From Mesorhizobium sp. NFR06 (GTDB lineage Bacteria > Pseudomonadota > Alphaproteobacteria > Rhizobiales > Rhizobiaceae): a stretch of DNA of 64,000 nucleotides. The stretch covers positions 124,001-188,000 of the forward strand of contig NZ_FOVT01000007.1 in NCBI RefSeq assembly GCF_900115245.1. Reading direction: 5' to 3'. The translations under genes and the position numbers were made by a program. Position 1 is the stretch's first letter, and the number at the start of each line of letters is the position of its first letter. The notes beneath the pieces are model-generated. The model did not search any database. It was not told where the DNA came from and worked only from the letters and a program-made list of their open reading frames with translations. Positions 34,319 through 43,045 of this stretch are shown one piece after another.

Positions 34319-35242
34319 CTACTCCGCCGCCGAAAGCTCGGCCTTCACCTCATTGAGGATGCGCCGGCCCTCGCCCTGACCGATGCGGGCAATGTCGTCC
34401 TGGTATTTCAAAAGCACGCCGATCGTGTCCGATACGGTCTCCGGATCGAGCGCCACCTTGTCGAGTTCGGTGAGCGCGCCGGCCCAGTCGATCGTCTCGG
34501 CGACGCCGGGCGCCTTGAACAGCTCGATCTGGCGAAGCTTCTGGATGAACGAGACGACCTCGGCCGAGAGCCTGCGATTGGCCTGCGGCACCTTGCGCCG
34601 CACGATCTCCAGCTCGCGCTCGGCATTCGGATAGTCGACCCAGTGATAGAGGCAGCGCCGCTTCAGCGCGTCGTGGATCTCGCGCGTGCGGTTGGTGGTG
34701 ATGATGACGATCGGCGGCTCTTCCGCCTTGATCGTGCCAAGCTCTGGAACGGTCACCTGGAAGTCCGACAGGATCTCGAGCAGGAATGCCTCGAAGGCCT
34801 CGTCGGTGCGGTCGAGTTCGTCGATCAGGAACACCGGAGCGGCGCCCGCCTTGCCGGTCAGCGCGTCGAGCACCGGACGCCGGATCAGGTATTTTTCGGA
34901 AAAGACATTGCGCTCCATGTCGGCGCGCACGACCTTGCCCGCTGCCTCCTCCATTCGGATTTCGATCATCTGAGCGGCATAATTCCACTCATAGACGGCC
35001 GAGGAGACGTCGAGCCCTTCATAGCATTGCAGGCGGATCAGCCGGCGGCCGAGCGCTTCGGCCAGCACCTTGGCGATCTCGGTCTTGCCGACGCCCGCCT
35101 CGCCTTCGAGGAACAAGGGCCGCTTCATGCGCAGCGAAAGGAACAGGACGGTCGCCAGCGAACGGTCCGCGATGTAATCCGCGCTGGTCAACAGATCGAG
35201 CGTTTCGTCGATCGACTTCGGCGCGAGGCGCGGCGCGGTCAT
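34319..35242 (-). CDS. MoxR/CoxD-family AAA+ ATPase
   Basis: A 307-residue AAA+ protein: Walker A in LFLEGEAGVGKTEIAKVLAEALG, Walker B in VFLIDELDRTDEAFEAFLLEILSDFQ, and sensor 1 in IVIITTNRTREIHDALKRRC. MoxR ATPases act with VWA proteins as chaperones for metal-enzyme maturation; the next gene is the VWA partner. The ATG at 35242 has GGAGACAAG upstream and is preferred to the earlier start, which adds 11 unconserved residues. It is the first gene of the five-gene operon to 30347. Confidence 0.92.
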   Translation of the reverse strand: MTAPRLAPKSIDETLDLLTSADYIADRSLATVLFLSLRMKRPLFLEGEAGVGKTEIAKVLAEALGRRLIRLQCYEGLDVSSAVYEWNYAAQMIEIRMEEAAGKVVRADMERNVFSEKYLIRRPVLDALTGKAGAAPVFLIDELDRTDEAFEAFLLEILSDFQVTVPELGTIKAEEPPIVIITTNRTREIHDALKRRCLYHWVDYPNAERELEIVRRKVPQANRRLSAEVVSFIQKLRQIELFKAPGVAETIDWAGALTELDKVALDPETVSDTIGVLLKYQDDIARIGQGEGRRILNEVKAELSAAE

Positions 35243-35271
35243 CTTGTCTCCGTGGATCCCGCCCGCCCGTT

Positions 35272-35811
35272 TCACAGAACGTGGTAGCCGCGATTGTGGT
35301 AGATCAGCGGCCGCAAATTATCGCCGATGCGCAGGCCTGTCACCTTGCCAAAAAGCACACGATGGGTGGCAAGGTCTTTGCTGTCGATGATCTCGCAGTC
35401 GAACACCGCAAGCGCGCCTTTGAGCGCCGGCGCGCCGGTCGAGATCACATCCCATTCGGCAAGTGCGAAGCGCTCCTCCACCGGCAGGCCGGTGATGCCG
35501 GAAAAGCCGACCGAGACGGCTTCCTGGTCGGAGGCCAAGGTGTTCAGCGCGAACCTGCCGTTTTTGATGAAGGCATCGTTCTTGGGGTTCTCGCGATTGA
35601 GGCAGACCAGAATCGTCGGAGGCGTGTCCGAGACCGAACAGGCGGCAATCACCGTCGCGCCTCGTTTGCCGCCGGGGCCATCCGTCGTCACCACATGCAC
35701 ATGCCCGGCAAAATGCGCCATCGCATCGCGATAATGCTGCGGCCCGATGTCATTGATCTTCAGCACCCGATAGTCCACCTGTCGAAACCAGTTCGTTATA
35801 TATGGCGGCAT
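35272..35811 (-). CDS. Flavin reductase family protein
   Basis: A protein of about 179 residues of the flavin reductase-like (FMN-binding split barrel) family: HYRDAMAHFAGHVHVVTTDGPGGKRGATVIAACSVSDTPPTILVCLNRENPKNDAFIKNGRFALNTLAS, then LVFGKVTGLRIGDNLRPLIYHNRGYHVL-like end. It would supply reduced FMN/FAD to a two-component monooxygenase. ATG 35811 is my choice; ATG 35832 is possible. The longer upstream frame overlaps the promoter region of the divergent gene and is unlikely. Confidence 0.88.
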   Translation of the reverse strand: MPPYITNWFRQVDYRVLKINDIGPQHYRDAMAHFAGHVHVVTTDGPGGKRGATVIAACSVSDTPPTILVCLNRENPKNDAFIKNGRFALNTLASDQEAVSVGFSGITGLPVEERFALAEWDVISTGAPALKGALAVFDCEIIDSKDLATHRVLFGKVTGLRIGDNLRPLIYHNRGYHVL

Positions 35812-35957
35812 ATTGCATGCCACAAGCTGCATGGCACGGGCGAAGTGCTTGACCGCAATCCGCAAATTCGCGTGTTGCGCCGCGCTTAGCCAGCCTTTAG
35901 GTCTTTGCTGGAATAGTTCCGGACTATACTCCCGGCACGGAGGATCTCTTCGCCCGA

Positions 35958-37043
35958 ATGCGCCTTTTGACGACGACATTAGCCGCGCTGGCAACGGCAA
36001 CAGCCGCGTTGTCTTGGCTCTCCGCGAGCGCCTGTGCCGAGACGCTGATCGGCGTCGCGGCGCCGCTTTCCGGCCCTTCGGCGGTCCTGGGCAAACAGGT
36101 CGAGGCCGGTGCCGGCCTTGCGGCGGAAGCGAATGGCTTCACGATCAAGACCGCCGACGACGCGTGCACGGCCGATGGCGGCGCCGCGGCGGCCAGGGAG
36201 CTCGCAGCCGCAAAGGTCAATCTCGTCGTCGGCTTCCTCTGCACCGAGGCAATCGAGGCGGCGCTGCCGATCCTGAAGGACGCCAACATTCCGGTGATCA
36301 CGGTCGGTGTGCGCACCGAAAGCCTGACCGACCGGCGCGCCAACACTGGCTGGCCGGTCTTCCGGCTCGGCCCGCGCGGCGACGACGAGCGCAACGCGGT
36401 TGCCGCCAAACTCACTCAACTGTGGCGCGACGACCTGTTCGCCATCGTCGATGACGGCACCATCTATGGCCGCGAGATGGCGGAGACCTTTCGCGCCGCG
36501 GCCGAGCAGGCGGCCCTGAAACCCGTCTTCGTCGACACGTTCCGGCCTCAGCTCGACAATCAGATCGGACTGGTCGGCCGGCTGAAAAAAGCCGGGGCGA
36601 CAAAGGTTTTCGCCGGCGGCGACGGCGACGACATCGCCATCATGGGCCGTGACGCTGCACAGCTCAATGCCGGCATCACCTTTGCAGGCGGCGAGAACCT
36701 GCGCGCGCCGCCAGGCGATGTGCCCTACGCCGTTGGCACGCTGATGATCGCGCCGCCGGAGTGGTCGGAGGTCGCCGATCCCAAGGTCGTGCAGGCCTTC
36801 GGCGCCAGGAACATTGCACCGGACGGATATACGCTGCCGGCCTATGCGGCGATAGAAGTCGCCAAGGCCGCGCTGGCTGGTGCCGAAAGCTCCGGCGAGC
36901 CGCTCGGCCAGGCGCTGACCGGCCATGATTTCACGACCGCGATCGGCACCGTCCGCTTCGACGGCAAGGGCGATCTCAGCCAGAACCCGTTCCGCGTCTT
37001 CCGCTTCGACGGCACGCATTTCGTGCCGCTGGAGGGCAATTGA
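35958..37043 (+). CDS. Periplasmic binding protein of the LivK (branched-chain amino acid/urea) type
   Basis: A 361-residue protein with a signal peptide (LLTTTLAALATATAALSWLSASACA). The mature part is a type 1 periplasmic binding fold: IGVAAPLSGPSAVLGKQVEAGAGLAAE, NLVVGFLCTEAIEAALPILKDANIPVITVG, and DGYTLPAYAAIEVAKAAL. It would deliver an amino acid or amide to an ABC transporter, but no permease or ATPase genes are adjacent. Its TGA overlaps the ATG of the following peptidase gene (TGATG). Confidence 0.88.
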   Translation: MRLLTTTLAALATATAALSWLSASACAETLIGVAAPLSGPSAVLGKQVEAGAGLAAEANGFTIKTADDACTADGGAAAARELAAAKVNLVVGFLCTEAIEAALPILKDANIPVITVGVRTESLTDRRANTGWPVFRLGPRGDDERNAVAAKLTQLWRDDLFAIVDDGTIYGREMAETFRAAAEQAALKPVFVDTFRPQLDNQIGLVGRLKKAGATKVFAGGDGDDIAIMGRDAAQLNAGITFAGGENLRAPPGDVPYAVGTLMIAPPEWSEVADPKVVQAFGARNIAPDGYTLPAYAAIEVAKAALAGAESSGEPLGQALTGHDFTTAIGTVRFDGKGDLSQNPFRVFRFDGTHFVPLEGN

Positions 37044-38059
37044 TGTTCCGCACCGGACCGCGCAACCTGATCACCGACGTCGCCGGCCTGAAGGTCGGCA
37101 ATGCCGCCGACGCCAGGCTGAAATCCGGCGTCACCGTTGTGCTGTGCGACGAACCGACGGTGGCTGGCGTCCAGGTGCTGGGCGGCGCGCCGGGCACGCG
37201 CGAGACCGACCTGCTCGAGCCGCAGAACTCGATCGCGGCGATCCATGCCCTCGTTTTGTCAGGTGGCTCTGCCTTTGGTCTCGACGCCGCCTCCGGCGTG
37301 CAGGCGGCGCTGCGCGAGAAAAATATCGGCGTCGAGGTCGGCGGCTTTCGCGTGCCGATCGTGCCGGCGGCGATCCTGTTCGACCTGCGCAATGGCGGCG
37401 ACAAGGCTTGGGGTCGTTATCCGCCCTATCGTGAGCTCGGCTATGAGGCCGTGCAGGCGGCAACGGTGGATTTCGCCATCGGCACGACGGGTGCCGGCGC
37501 CGGCGCGCTGACCTCCGGGCTGAAAGGCGGACTGGGCTCCGCCTCGACCGTTCTGGACAGCGGCGTCACAGTCGGCGCGCTCGCCGCCGTCAACCCGACC
37601 GGCTCGGTGACGGTCGGCCGCAGCCGCCATTTCTGGGCCGCGCCGTTCGAGATCGGCGCCGAGTTCGGCGGCCTGGGCTATCCCGATCCATTGCCCGAAG
37701 ACGCTCGAAAGATCCTGCTGAAATATCGGGACAGGAGCGTCGGTGGCGAGGCCGAAGGCGGCAGCACCACCATCGCCGTCGTCGCCACGGACGCCGTTTT
37801 GACCAAGGCCGCGGCCAAGCGGCTTGCGATTTCGGCGCATGACGGCTTCGCCCGCGCAATCTGGCCCACGCATACGCCGGCGGACGGTGATCTGGTGTTT
37901 GCGCTGGCGACCGGCAGGAGTGGCATCGAGCTCAGCGCCGATGCCGCGATCGACTTGTTCGCGGCGGCTGGCGCGACCATGGCGCGCGCAATCAGCCGTG
38001 GCGTCCATGCCGCGACACCCGCCGACGGCGATCTGTTCCCGGTCTGGTCGTCGCGCTGA
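37043..38059 (+). CDS. P1 family peptidase (DmpA/BapA-like)
   Basis: A 338-residue Ntn-type aminopeptidase. ITDVAGLKVGNA, VLSGGSAFGLDAASGV, GTTGAGAGALTSGLKGGLGSAS and AVNPTGSV are typical of the DmpA fold. Autocleavage should occur before Ser241 in GGSTTIAVVATDA, giving the new N-terminal nucleophile. It probably cleaves D- or beta-amino-acid peptides or amides. The ATG overlaps the stop of the binding-protein gene, so they are coupled; the partner may import the substrate. The TTG one codon upstream is less likely. Confidence 0.92.
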   Translation: MFRTGPRNLITDVAGLKVGNAADARLKSGVTVVLCDEPTVAGVQVLGGAPGTRETDLLEPQNSIAAIHALVLSGGSAFGLDAASGVQAALREKNIGVEVGGFRVPIVPAAILFDLRNGGDKAWGRYPPYRELGYEAVQAATVDFAIGTTGAGAGALTSGLKGGLGSASTVLDSGVTVGALAAVNPTGSVTVGRSRHFWAAPFEIGAEFGGLGYPDPLPEDARKILLKYRDRSVGGEAEGGSTTIAVVATDAVLTKAAAKRLAISAHDGFARAIWPTHTPADGDLVFALATGRSGIELSADAAIDLFAAAGATMARAISRGVHAATPADGDLFPVWSSR

Positions 38060-38061
38060 CC

Positions 38062-38114
38062 GACGCATTTCCAGAAAAAGTATGCAGCGGTTTTTTCGTC
38101 CGGAAAAACAAAGA
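38062..38114. repeat. Partial copy of the intergenic repeat family
   Basis: ATTTCCAGAAAAAGTATGCAG, TTTTTTCGTCCGG and AAAACAAAG follow the same block order as 23631 and 44825, in shortened form. Confidence 0.5.
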
Positions 38115-38372
38115 TCAGGTCGGATCGGATTTCTCTTCCTCGAAGGTAACGGCGACATCCGAATTCGCCGAGAGCCATACCTTCTGGCCATCGATTTCGG
38201 CAACCAGCGCCAGCGAGATATAGTGATGGTGGCCTTTGTGCGAGCCCATGCCGCTATCGGCTTTGGTCAGCTTGATCCGGTCACCCTCGACCTTGTCGAC
38301 GGTGCCAATATGGACGCCATCGGCGCCAATTACTTCCATATGTCCGCGTATCCTGCTGATGTCGGTGCTCAT
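38115..38372 (-). CDS. DUF2171 family protein
   Basis: An 85-residue protein, MSTDISRIRGHMEVIGADGVHIGTVDKVEGDRIKLTKADSG and ...HHYISLALVAEIDGQKVWLSANSDVA, matching DUF2171 (a PRC-barrel-like small beta domain). A perfect GGAGG lies eight bases before the ATG at 38372, so the longer upstream frame is not used. Its role is unknown; PRC-barrel-like domains often bind RNA or proteins. Confidence 0.85.
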   Translation of the reverse strand: MSTDISRIRGHMEVIGADGVHIGTVDKVEGDRIKLTKADSGMGSHKGHHHYISLALVAEIDGQKVWLSANSDVAVTFEEEKSDPT

Positions 38373-38576
38373 GCTGGTCCTCCGGTGGATGGCCCCGCCT
38401 TGCTGGTGCCCGACAATAACAGACGAATGCCGGATTGGATGCATTGCACTGCCGCTCACCATCGTTTGATGGCGTAACGCGAATGCGACAGGTTCCATAC
38501 AGCAGCGGCGTTGAGCATCGGGCCCGCCTCTGTTAGGACGCGGCCAACGCTTTTTCCCAGGCAGGACTCAAAACGG

Positions 38577-39884
38577 ATGATCCCTCGCTATTCCCGGCCG
38601 GAAATGGTCGCCATCTGGTCGCCCGAAACCCGCTTCCGCATTTGGTTCGAAATCGAGGCGCATGCATGCGATGCGCTGGCGGAGCTGGGCGTCATCCCGA
38701 AAGAGGCGGCAAGGACGATCTGGGAGAAAGGCGGCACCGCCAAATTCGACGTCGAGAAGATCGACGAGATCGAACGCGTCACCAAGCATGACGTCATCGC
38801 TTTCCTGACCCATCTCGCCGAATTCGTCGGACCGGACGCCCGCTTCATCCACCAGGGCATGACCTCGTCGGACGTGCTCGACACCTGCCTTGCCGTACAA
38901 CTGACCCGCGCCAGCGACATCCTGCTCGCCGACATCGACGCACTGCTCGCGGCGCTGAAGCACCGCGCCTTCGAGCACAAGGACAGCGTCACCATCGGCC
39001 GCAGCCATGGCATCCATGCCGAGCCGACTACGTTCGGCGTCAAGCTGGCGCAGGCCTATGCCGAATTCTCGCGCTGCCGCGAGCGGCTGGTGCATGCACG
39101 CGAAGACATTGCCACCTGCGCCATTTCAGGCGCGGTCGGCACCTTCGCCAACATCGAGCCCTATGTCGAAGAGCATGTGGCGGCAAGGCTCGGGCTGAAG
39201 CCTGAGCCGGTGTCGACCCAGGTGATCCCGCGCGACCGGCACGCCATGTTCTTTGCCACGCTCGGCGTGATCGCCTCGTCGGTCGAACGCCTCGCCATCG
39301 AGATCCGCCATCTGCAGCGCACCGAAGTGCTGGAGGCCGAGGAATATTTCTCGCCGGGCCAGAAGGGCTCGTCGGCGATGCCGCATAAGCGCAACCCGGT
39401 GCTGACCGAAAACCTGACCGGCCTTGCCCGCATGGTGCGCGCCTATGCCTTGCCGGCGATGGAGGATGTGGCGCTCTGGCATGAGCGCGACATTTCGCAT
39501 TCCTCGGTCGAGCGCATGATCGGCCCGGATGCGACGGTGACGCTGGATTTCGCGCTGGCACGCCTGACGGGCGTCGTCGACAAGCTGCTCATCTACCCCG
39601 AGAACATGGAAAAAAACCTCAACAAGTTCCGCGGGCTGGTGCATTCGCAACGCGTGCTGCTGGCGCTGACCCAGGCCGGCCTGTCACGCGAGGACGCCTA
39701 TCGGCTGGTGCAGCGCAACGCCATGAAGGTGTGGGAACAGGGCGCTGATTTCCTTGAGGAACTTCTTACCGACAAGGACGTGACGGCGGCGCTTTCCGAA
39801 GCCGAGCTGCGTGAAAAGTTCGATCTTGGCTATCACACCAAACATGTCGACACGATCTTCAAGCGGGTGTTTGGCGAGGCTTGA
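38577..39884 (+). CDS. purB: Adenylosuccinate lyase
   Basis: A 435-residue fumarase/aspartase-superfamily lyase acting twice in purine synthesis, on SAICAR and on adenylosuccinate. The signature GSSAMPHKRNP (catalytic loop serine) is at about residue 263, TSSDVLDTC carries a substrate-binding Ser/Thr, and GRSHGIHAEPTTFG the general acid His. The ATG at 38577 gives the canonical MIPRYSRPEM start; the longer frame has no support. It precedes purC/S/Q/L by several kb on the same strand. Confidence 0.97.
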   Translation: MIPRYSRPEMVAIWSPETRFRIWFEIEAHACDALAELGVIPKEAARTIWEKGGTAKFDVEKIDEIERVTKHDVIAFLTHLAEFVGPDARFIHQGMTSSDVLDTCLAVQLTRASDILLADIDALLAALKHRAFEHKDSVTIGRSHGIHAEPTTFGVKLAQAYAEFSRCRERLVHAREDIATCAISGAVGTFANIEPYVEEHVAARLGLKPEPVSTQVIPRDRHAMFFATLGVIASSVERLAIEIRHLQRTEVLEAEEYFSPGQKGSSAMPHKRNPVLTENLTGLARMVRAYALPAMEDVALWHERDISHSSVERMIGPDATVTLDFALARLTGVVDKLLIYPENMEKNLNKFRGLVHSQRVLLALTQAGLSREDAYRLVQRNAMKVWEQGADFLEELLTDKDVTAALSEAELREKFDLGYHTKHVDTIFKRVFGEA

Positions 39885-39891
39885 GATCATT

Positions 39892-39916
39892 CCTTCTCCC
39901 CGTTCACGGGAGAAGG
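39892..39916. repeat. Short palindromic repeat
   Basis: CCTTCTCCCCGTTCACGGGAGAAGG, the same family as 16825 and 62985, directly after the purB stop. It might also act as a weak terminator hairpin. Confidence 0.65.
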
Positions 39917-39936
39917 AGGCTGTCGCCCACCCCTGC

Positions 39937-40749
39937 TCACGCTTTCCCAGGCACGGTCCTGATCACCGTGCCCCACGGATCCTCACGGCTCGTCTCGGCT
40001 TTCGCATTGTCCGAGCGCATTTCCACCCAGGCGAGGCCCGAGCGAGAGGGATCGCGGCGGCCGGCGCCGGCGCTCTGCCAGGCATTGGCGCCGATATGAT
40101 GGTGATAATGGCCGGACGACAGGAACACCGCCTGGCTGCCATATTTGGCGACGGTGTCGAAGCCAAATTGGTCATGCCACCAAGCCTCCGCGTCTTCCGG
40201 CCGGCCGACGCGCAGATGCACATGGCCGATTATGGTGTTTTGCGGGGCGCCTTGCCAGCCGGCATCGCCCGCCGGCACGCTGCCCACCACCGCCGGCAGG
40301 TTCAGCCGCTCGGTCGCCATGGCGATCTTGTCGCCATTCCATTTCCAGTCCTGCGGGCGGCGGTCGGCATAGATCTCGATGCCGTTGCCTTCCGGGTCGG
40401 TCAGGTAAAGCGCTTCGCTGACCAGATGATCGGAGGCGCCCTCGATGCCGATGCGGCTGGCGGCGGCGTGGCTGATCCAGCGGCCGAGATCGGCGCGCGA
40501 CGGCAAAAGGAAAGCGGTGTGGAAAAGGCCGGCGCTGCGCGGATCGTCGGGCTTGGCTGAAGAATCCGGCTCCAACACCAGCAGCGGGCGGTTGGCGGCG
40601 CCCAGCGTGATCGCGCCGTCGGCGCGGCTCAACTCCTGCAGGCCGACGACGGCGCGGTAGTAGGAAGCCAGGCTCTCGGCGTCACGCGCCTTCAGGCCGA
40701 CGCGCGAAACGCTGACCGGGGTGGTAGCTGCAAAAGGCAGTTCGCCCAT
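39937..40749 (-). CDS. VOC family protein with two glyoxalase-like modules
   Basis: A 270-residue extradiol-dioxygenase-like protein. VSRVGLKARDAESLASYYRAVVGL opens module 1, with LFHTAFLLPSRADLGRW and the Glu ligand in LYLTDPEGNGIEIYADR; module 2 includes IIGHVHLRVGRPEDAEAWWHDQFGFD and FLSSGHYHHHIGANAW. The His/His/Glu set is consistent with a catechol-2,3-dioxygenase-like iron site, but the substrate is unknown. The ATG at 40749 follows GGAGAGTTTG. Confidence 0.88.
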   Translation of the reverse strand: MGELPFAATTPVSVSRVGLKARDAESLASYYRAVVGLQELSRADGAITLGAANRPLLVLEPDSSAKPDDPRSAGLFHTAFLLPSRADLGRWISHAAASRIGIEGASDHLVSEALYLTDPEGNGIEIYADRRPQDWKWNGDKIAMATERLNLPAVVGSVPAGDAGWQGAPQNTIIGHVHLRVGRPEDAEAWWHDQFGFDTVAKYGSQAVFLSSGHYHHHIGANAWQSAGAGRRDPSRSGLAWVEMRSDNAKAETSREDPWGTVIRTVPGKA

Positions 40750-40883
40750 CAAACTCTCCGTTCAGGCGACGCTTGTTTCCCAACATGGGATTTCCAGAGG
40801 CGCCAACCACTTTTCATCCTTGTACGCTCTCAAATCGTCGATTGCGATCGTTCACACAAGGCAGCATAAATCGAACAGGTTGT

Positions 40884-40895
40884 TCACAATTGTGA
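40884..40895. promoter_or_regulatory. Palindrome TCACAATTGTGA, possible operator
   Basis: A perfect 12-bp palindrome between two divergent genes, 60 bp before the RBBP9-like ATG. It could be a dimeric regulator site; no regulator can be named. Confidence 0.3.
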
Positions 40896-40954
40896 TCTGA
40901 CCGATAGTGCAAGGAGGGTTGCAGGTCAGAAAACCGCTCGCTACATCCGGCGCC

Positions 40955-41512
40955 ATGAAAGTCAAAGACGCAGATATTTTGATCGTGCCGGGCTACACCA
41001 ATTCCGGTCCCGAGCACTGGCAGAGCCGTTGGCAGTCGAAATTGTCGACGGCGCGCCGGGTCGAGCAGGCCGAATGGACGAAGCCGGTGCGCGAGGACTG
41101 GGCGGCGAGCGTGGCGAACGCCGTCAACGAGGCGGACCGGCCGGTGGTGCTCGTTGCGCACTCGCTTGGCGTTGCGGCGGCAGTGCAGGCCATCCCGCAA
41201 TTCAGGAAACCGGTCGCCGGCGCCTTCTTCGTGGCGCCGCCGGACGTCGCCAATCCTGAGCTGCGGCCGCGGCATCTGATGACCTTCGGCCCCTATTCGC
41301 GCGATCCCTTGCCCTTCCCGTCGATCGTGATCGCCAGCCGCAACGATCCGTTCTGCGCGTTCGAGGTCGCCGAGCACATTGCCGCCGCCTGGGGATCGCT
41401 CTTTATCGACGCGGGCGAAGCCGGCCATCTCAACCAGGACGCCGGCTTCGGCCCCTGGCCGGAAGGTTCGATGACTTTCGCCAAATTCCTGACGGAACTG
41501 AAGCAACCGTAA
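40955..41512 (+). CDS. RBBP9/YdeN-family alpha/beta hydrolase
   Basis: A 185-residue serine hydrolase of the small RBBP9/YdeN type: ILIVPGYTNSGPEHWQSRWQ, LVAHSLGVAAAVQA (nucleophile Ser), FFVAPPDV, IVIASRNDPFCAFEVAEHIAAAWGS (acid Asp) and DAGEAGHLNQDAGFGPW (His). Function unknown. ATG 40955 is chosen; an alternative GTG at 40907 is possible, and an AAGGAGG lies between the two. Confidence 0.88.
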   Translation: MKVKDADILIVPGYTNSGPEHWQSRWQSKLSTARRVEQAEWTKPVREDWAASVANAVNEADRPVVLVAHSLGVAAAVQAIPQFRKPVAGAFFVAPPDVANPELRPRHLMTFGPYSRDPLPFPSIVIASRNDPFCAFEVAEHIAAAWGSLFIDAGEAGHLNQDAGFGPWPEGSMTFAKFLTELKQP

Positions 41513-41524
41513 GGCTCGCTTAAT

Positions 41525-42298
41525 TTAAGAACCGATCGAATCCCGCATGCTCTTCAAAAGCGTCTTGGCGCCCAGCGAAATCAGCGTGTGGTCCGAGCCC
41601 ATGGCGAGCAGCCGGTAGCCCATCGACACGACGCGGCCGGCAATTGCCGGCTCGATCACGTAGATCGCGGCATGCTTCCCGGCCTTGCGTGTCCGCTCGG
41701 CGATCGAAGCGACCGTCTCCATCATGCTTTCCAGCGTCGAATTGACAGTGGCGCCGTTAGACCAGGCAATCGAGAAATCCGACGGACCAACGAAGATACC
41801 ATCGATACCGGGCGTATCGAGGATGCCGTCGAGCGCCTCGAACGCTGCCCGCGTCTCGACCATCGCAAAGGCCATGGTGCGCTGGTTCGAATCGCGCAGC
41901 CATTCGGCATGGTCGCCCTTGCCGTGGCGCGGGAAGGCATAGGTCGGACCCCAGGAGCGCTCTCCCATCGGCGGATATTTCATCGCGGCGGCAAAAAGCC
42001 GGGCGTCGGCTACCGAATTTACCATCGGCGCGATCACCGCCTCGGCGCCGAAATCGAGCGCGCGGCTCGCCATGTCGAAGCGTCCGACCGGAATTCGCAC
42101 CAGCGCCGGCTTGTTGGCGGCCAGTACCGGCACAAGGCCGCGCAGCACGCTGTCCTCATGGTGGCCGCCATGCTGCATGTCGAGCGTCACGGCATCGAAG
42201 CCCTGCTTGGCGATGATTTCAACCGTCAGCGCATCGGGCACGCCTGACCAGGCGGTAAACAGCGTTTCATCGGCGGTCAGGCGGGACTTGAGCGACAT
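41525..42298 (-). CDS. HpcH/HpaI-family aldolase
   Basis: A 257-residue class II (metal-dependent) aldolase of the 2,4-dihydroxyhept-2-ene-1,7-dioate aldolase type. The VTLDMQHGGHHED motif gives the catalytic His/Asp, VRIPVGRFDMASRALDFGAEAVIAPMVNS the metal-site loop, and MVETRAAFEALDGIL plus IFVGPSDFSIAW complete the active site. It cleaves 4-hydroxy-2-oxo acids to pyruvate and an aldehyde; the native substrate is unknown. Confidence 0.93.
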   Translation of the reverse strand: MSLKSRLTADETLFTAWSGVPDALTVEIIAKQGFDAVTLDMQHGGHHEDSVLRGLVPVLAANKPALVRIPVGRFDMASRALDFGAEAVIAPMVNSVADARLFAAAMKYPPMGERSWGPTYAFPRHGKGDHAEWLRDSNQRTMAFAMVETRAAFEALDGILDTPGIDGIFVGPSDFSIAWSNGATVNSTLESMMETVASIAERTRKAGKHAAIYVIEPAIAGRVVSMGYRLLAMGSDHTLISLGAKTLLKSMRDSIGS

Positions 42299-42355
42299 CG
42301 GAACTTTCCTTGTTAACGATCCGCAGTTTCAGCTGGAAACGCCGGGAAGGCAAAG

Positions 42356-42382
42356 AAAAACCGCCCGGTTTGGCCGGGCGGT
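42356..42382 (-). terminator. Intrinsic terminator of the DUF1476 gene
   Basis: On the minus strand ACCGCCCGG (42382-42374) pairs with CCGGGCGGT (42368-42360) and is followed by a run of T. It lies 70 bp after the DUF1476 stop. Confidence 0.75.
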
Positions 42383-42452
42383 CGATTGGTCCAGCTGGAG
42401 CAAGATGCCGAAAAGTGGAGCGGATTTCGGGCGACATCACGCTCGTACAGCT

Positions 42453-42773
42453 TCAGGCGTTCTTGATCTGCTCGATCGCCTCCGCCATCAACTCATCCAT
42501 GGTGCGGCGGATCTGATGGTCGGATTGGTTGACGCCGGCGGCATCGAAATCCTTGCGGATCTTGCGGAAAACATCGTGGTCGCCCGCTTCCTCGATATCG
42601 GAGACCACCACTTCCTTGGCATAGGCTTCGGCATCCGCGCCGGATTTGCCCAGCTTCTCGGCGGCCCAGAGTCCCAACGCCTTGTTGCGGCGCGCCGCGG
42701 CCTTGAAGCGAAGCTCCTCGTCGAAGACGAATTTGCGCTCAAACCCTTCTTCGCGGTCTTTCATGCTGCTCAT
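42453..42773 (-). CDS. F1-ATPase inhibitor zeta subunit (DUF1476)
   Basis: A 106-residue protein matching DUF1476, the alphaproteobacterial zeta subunit that blocks ATP hydrolysis by F1-ATPase. It contains MKDREEGFERKFVFDEELRFKAAARRNKALGLWAAEKLG and KEVVVSDIEEAGDHDVFRKIRKDFDAAGV. The first ~20 residues of the family form the inhibitory segment. The ATG at 42773 has GGAGGG upstream; the long frame upstream has no support. A terminator follows. Confidence 0.92.
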   Translation of the reverse strand: MSSMKDREEGFERKFVFDEELRFKAAARRNKALGLWAAEKLGKSGADAEAYAKEVVVSDIEEAGDHDVFRKIRKDFDAAGVNQSDHQIRRTMDELMAEAIEQIKNA

Positions 42774-43045
42774 GGCGTCCCTCCGGTCGATCCGATTCGC
42801 TTGGCGGTGAGTATGTGTGGTGGCCAAGCACAAATCAAAAGGCCGCGGGCCGGTCAATATGCTTCGTCGCATGCTGCGCTGCGGCATTTCAGTCCCGAAA
42901 GCGGTTATTCGCGGGATTTGCCGATTGAGCAAACAAGGCGATTGCGATAACACCGGCATTGAACGCTCCCGTCGCCATACTAATTTAGGCAGACGGACAG
43001 GACTGGTCACTTGCCGCCTGCCCGCAGATCCAGAGAAAAAATCAG

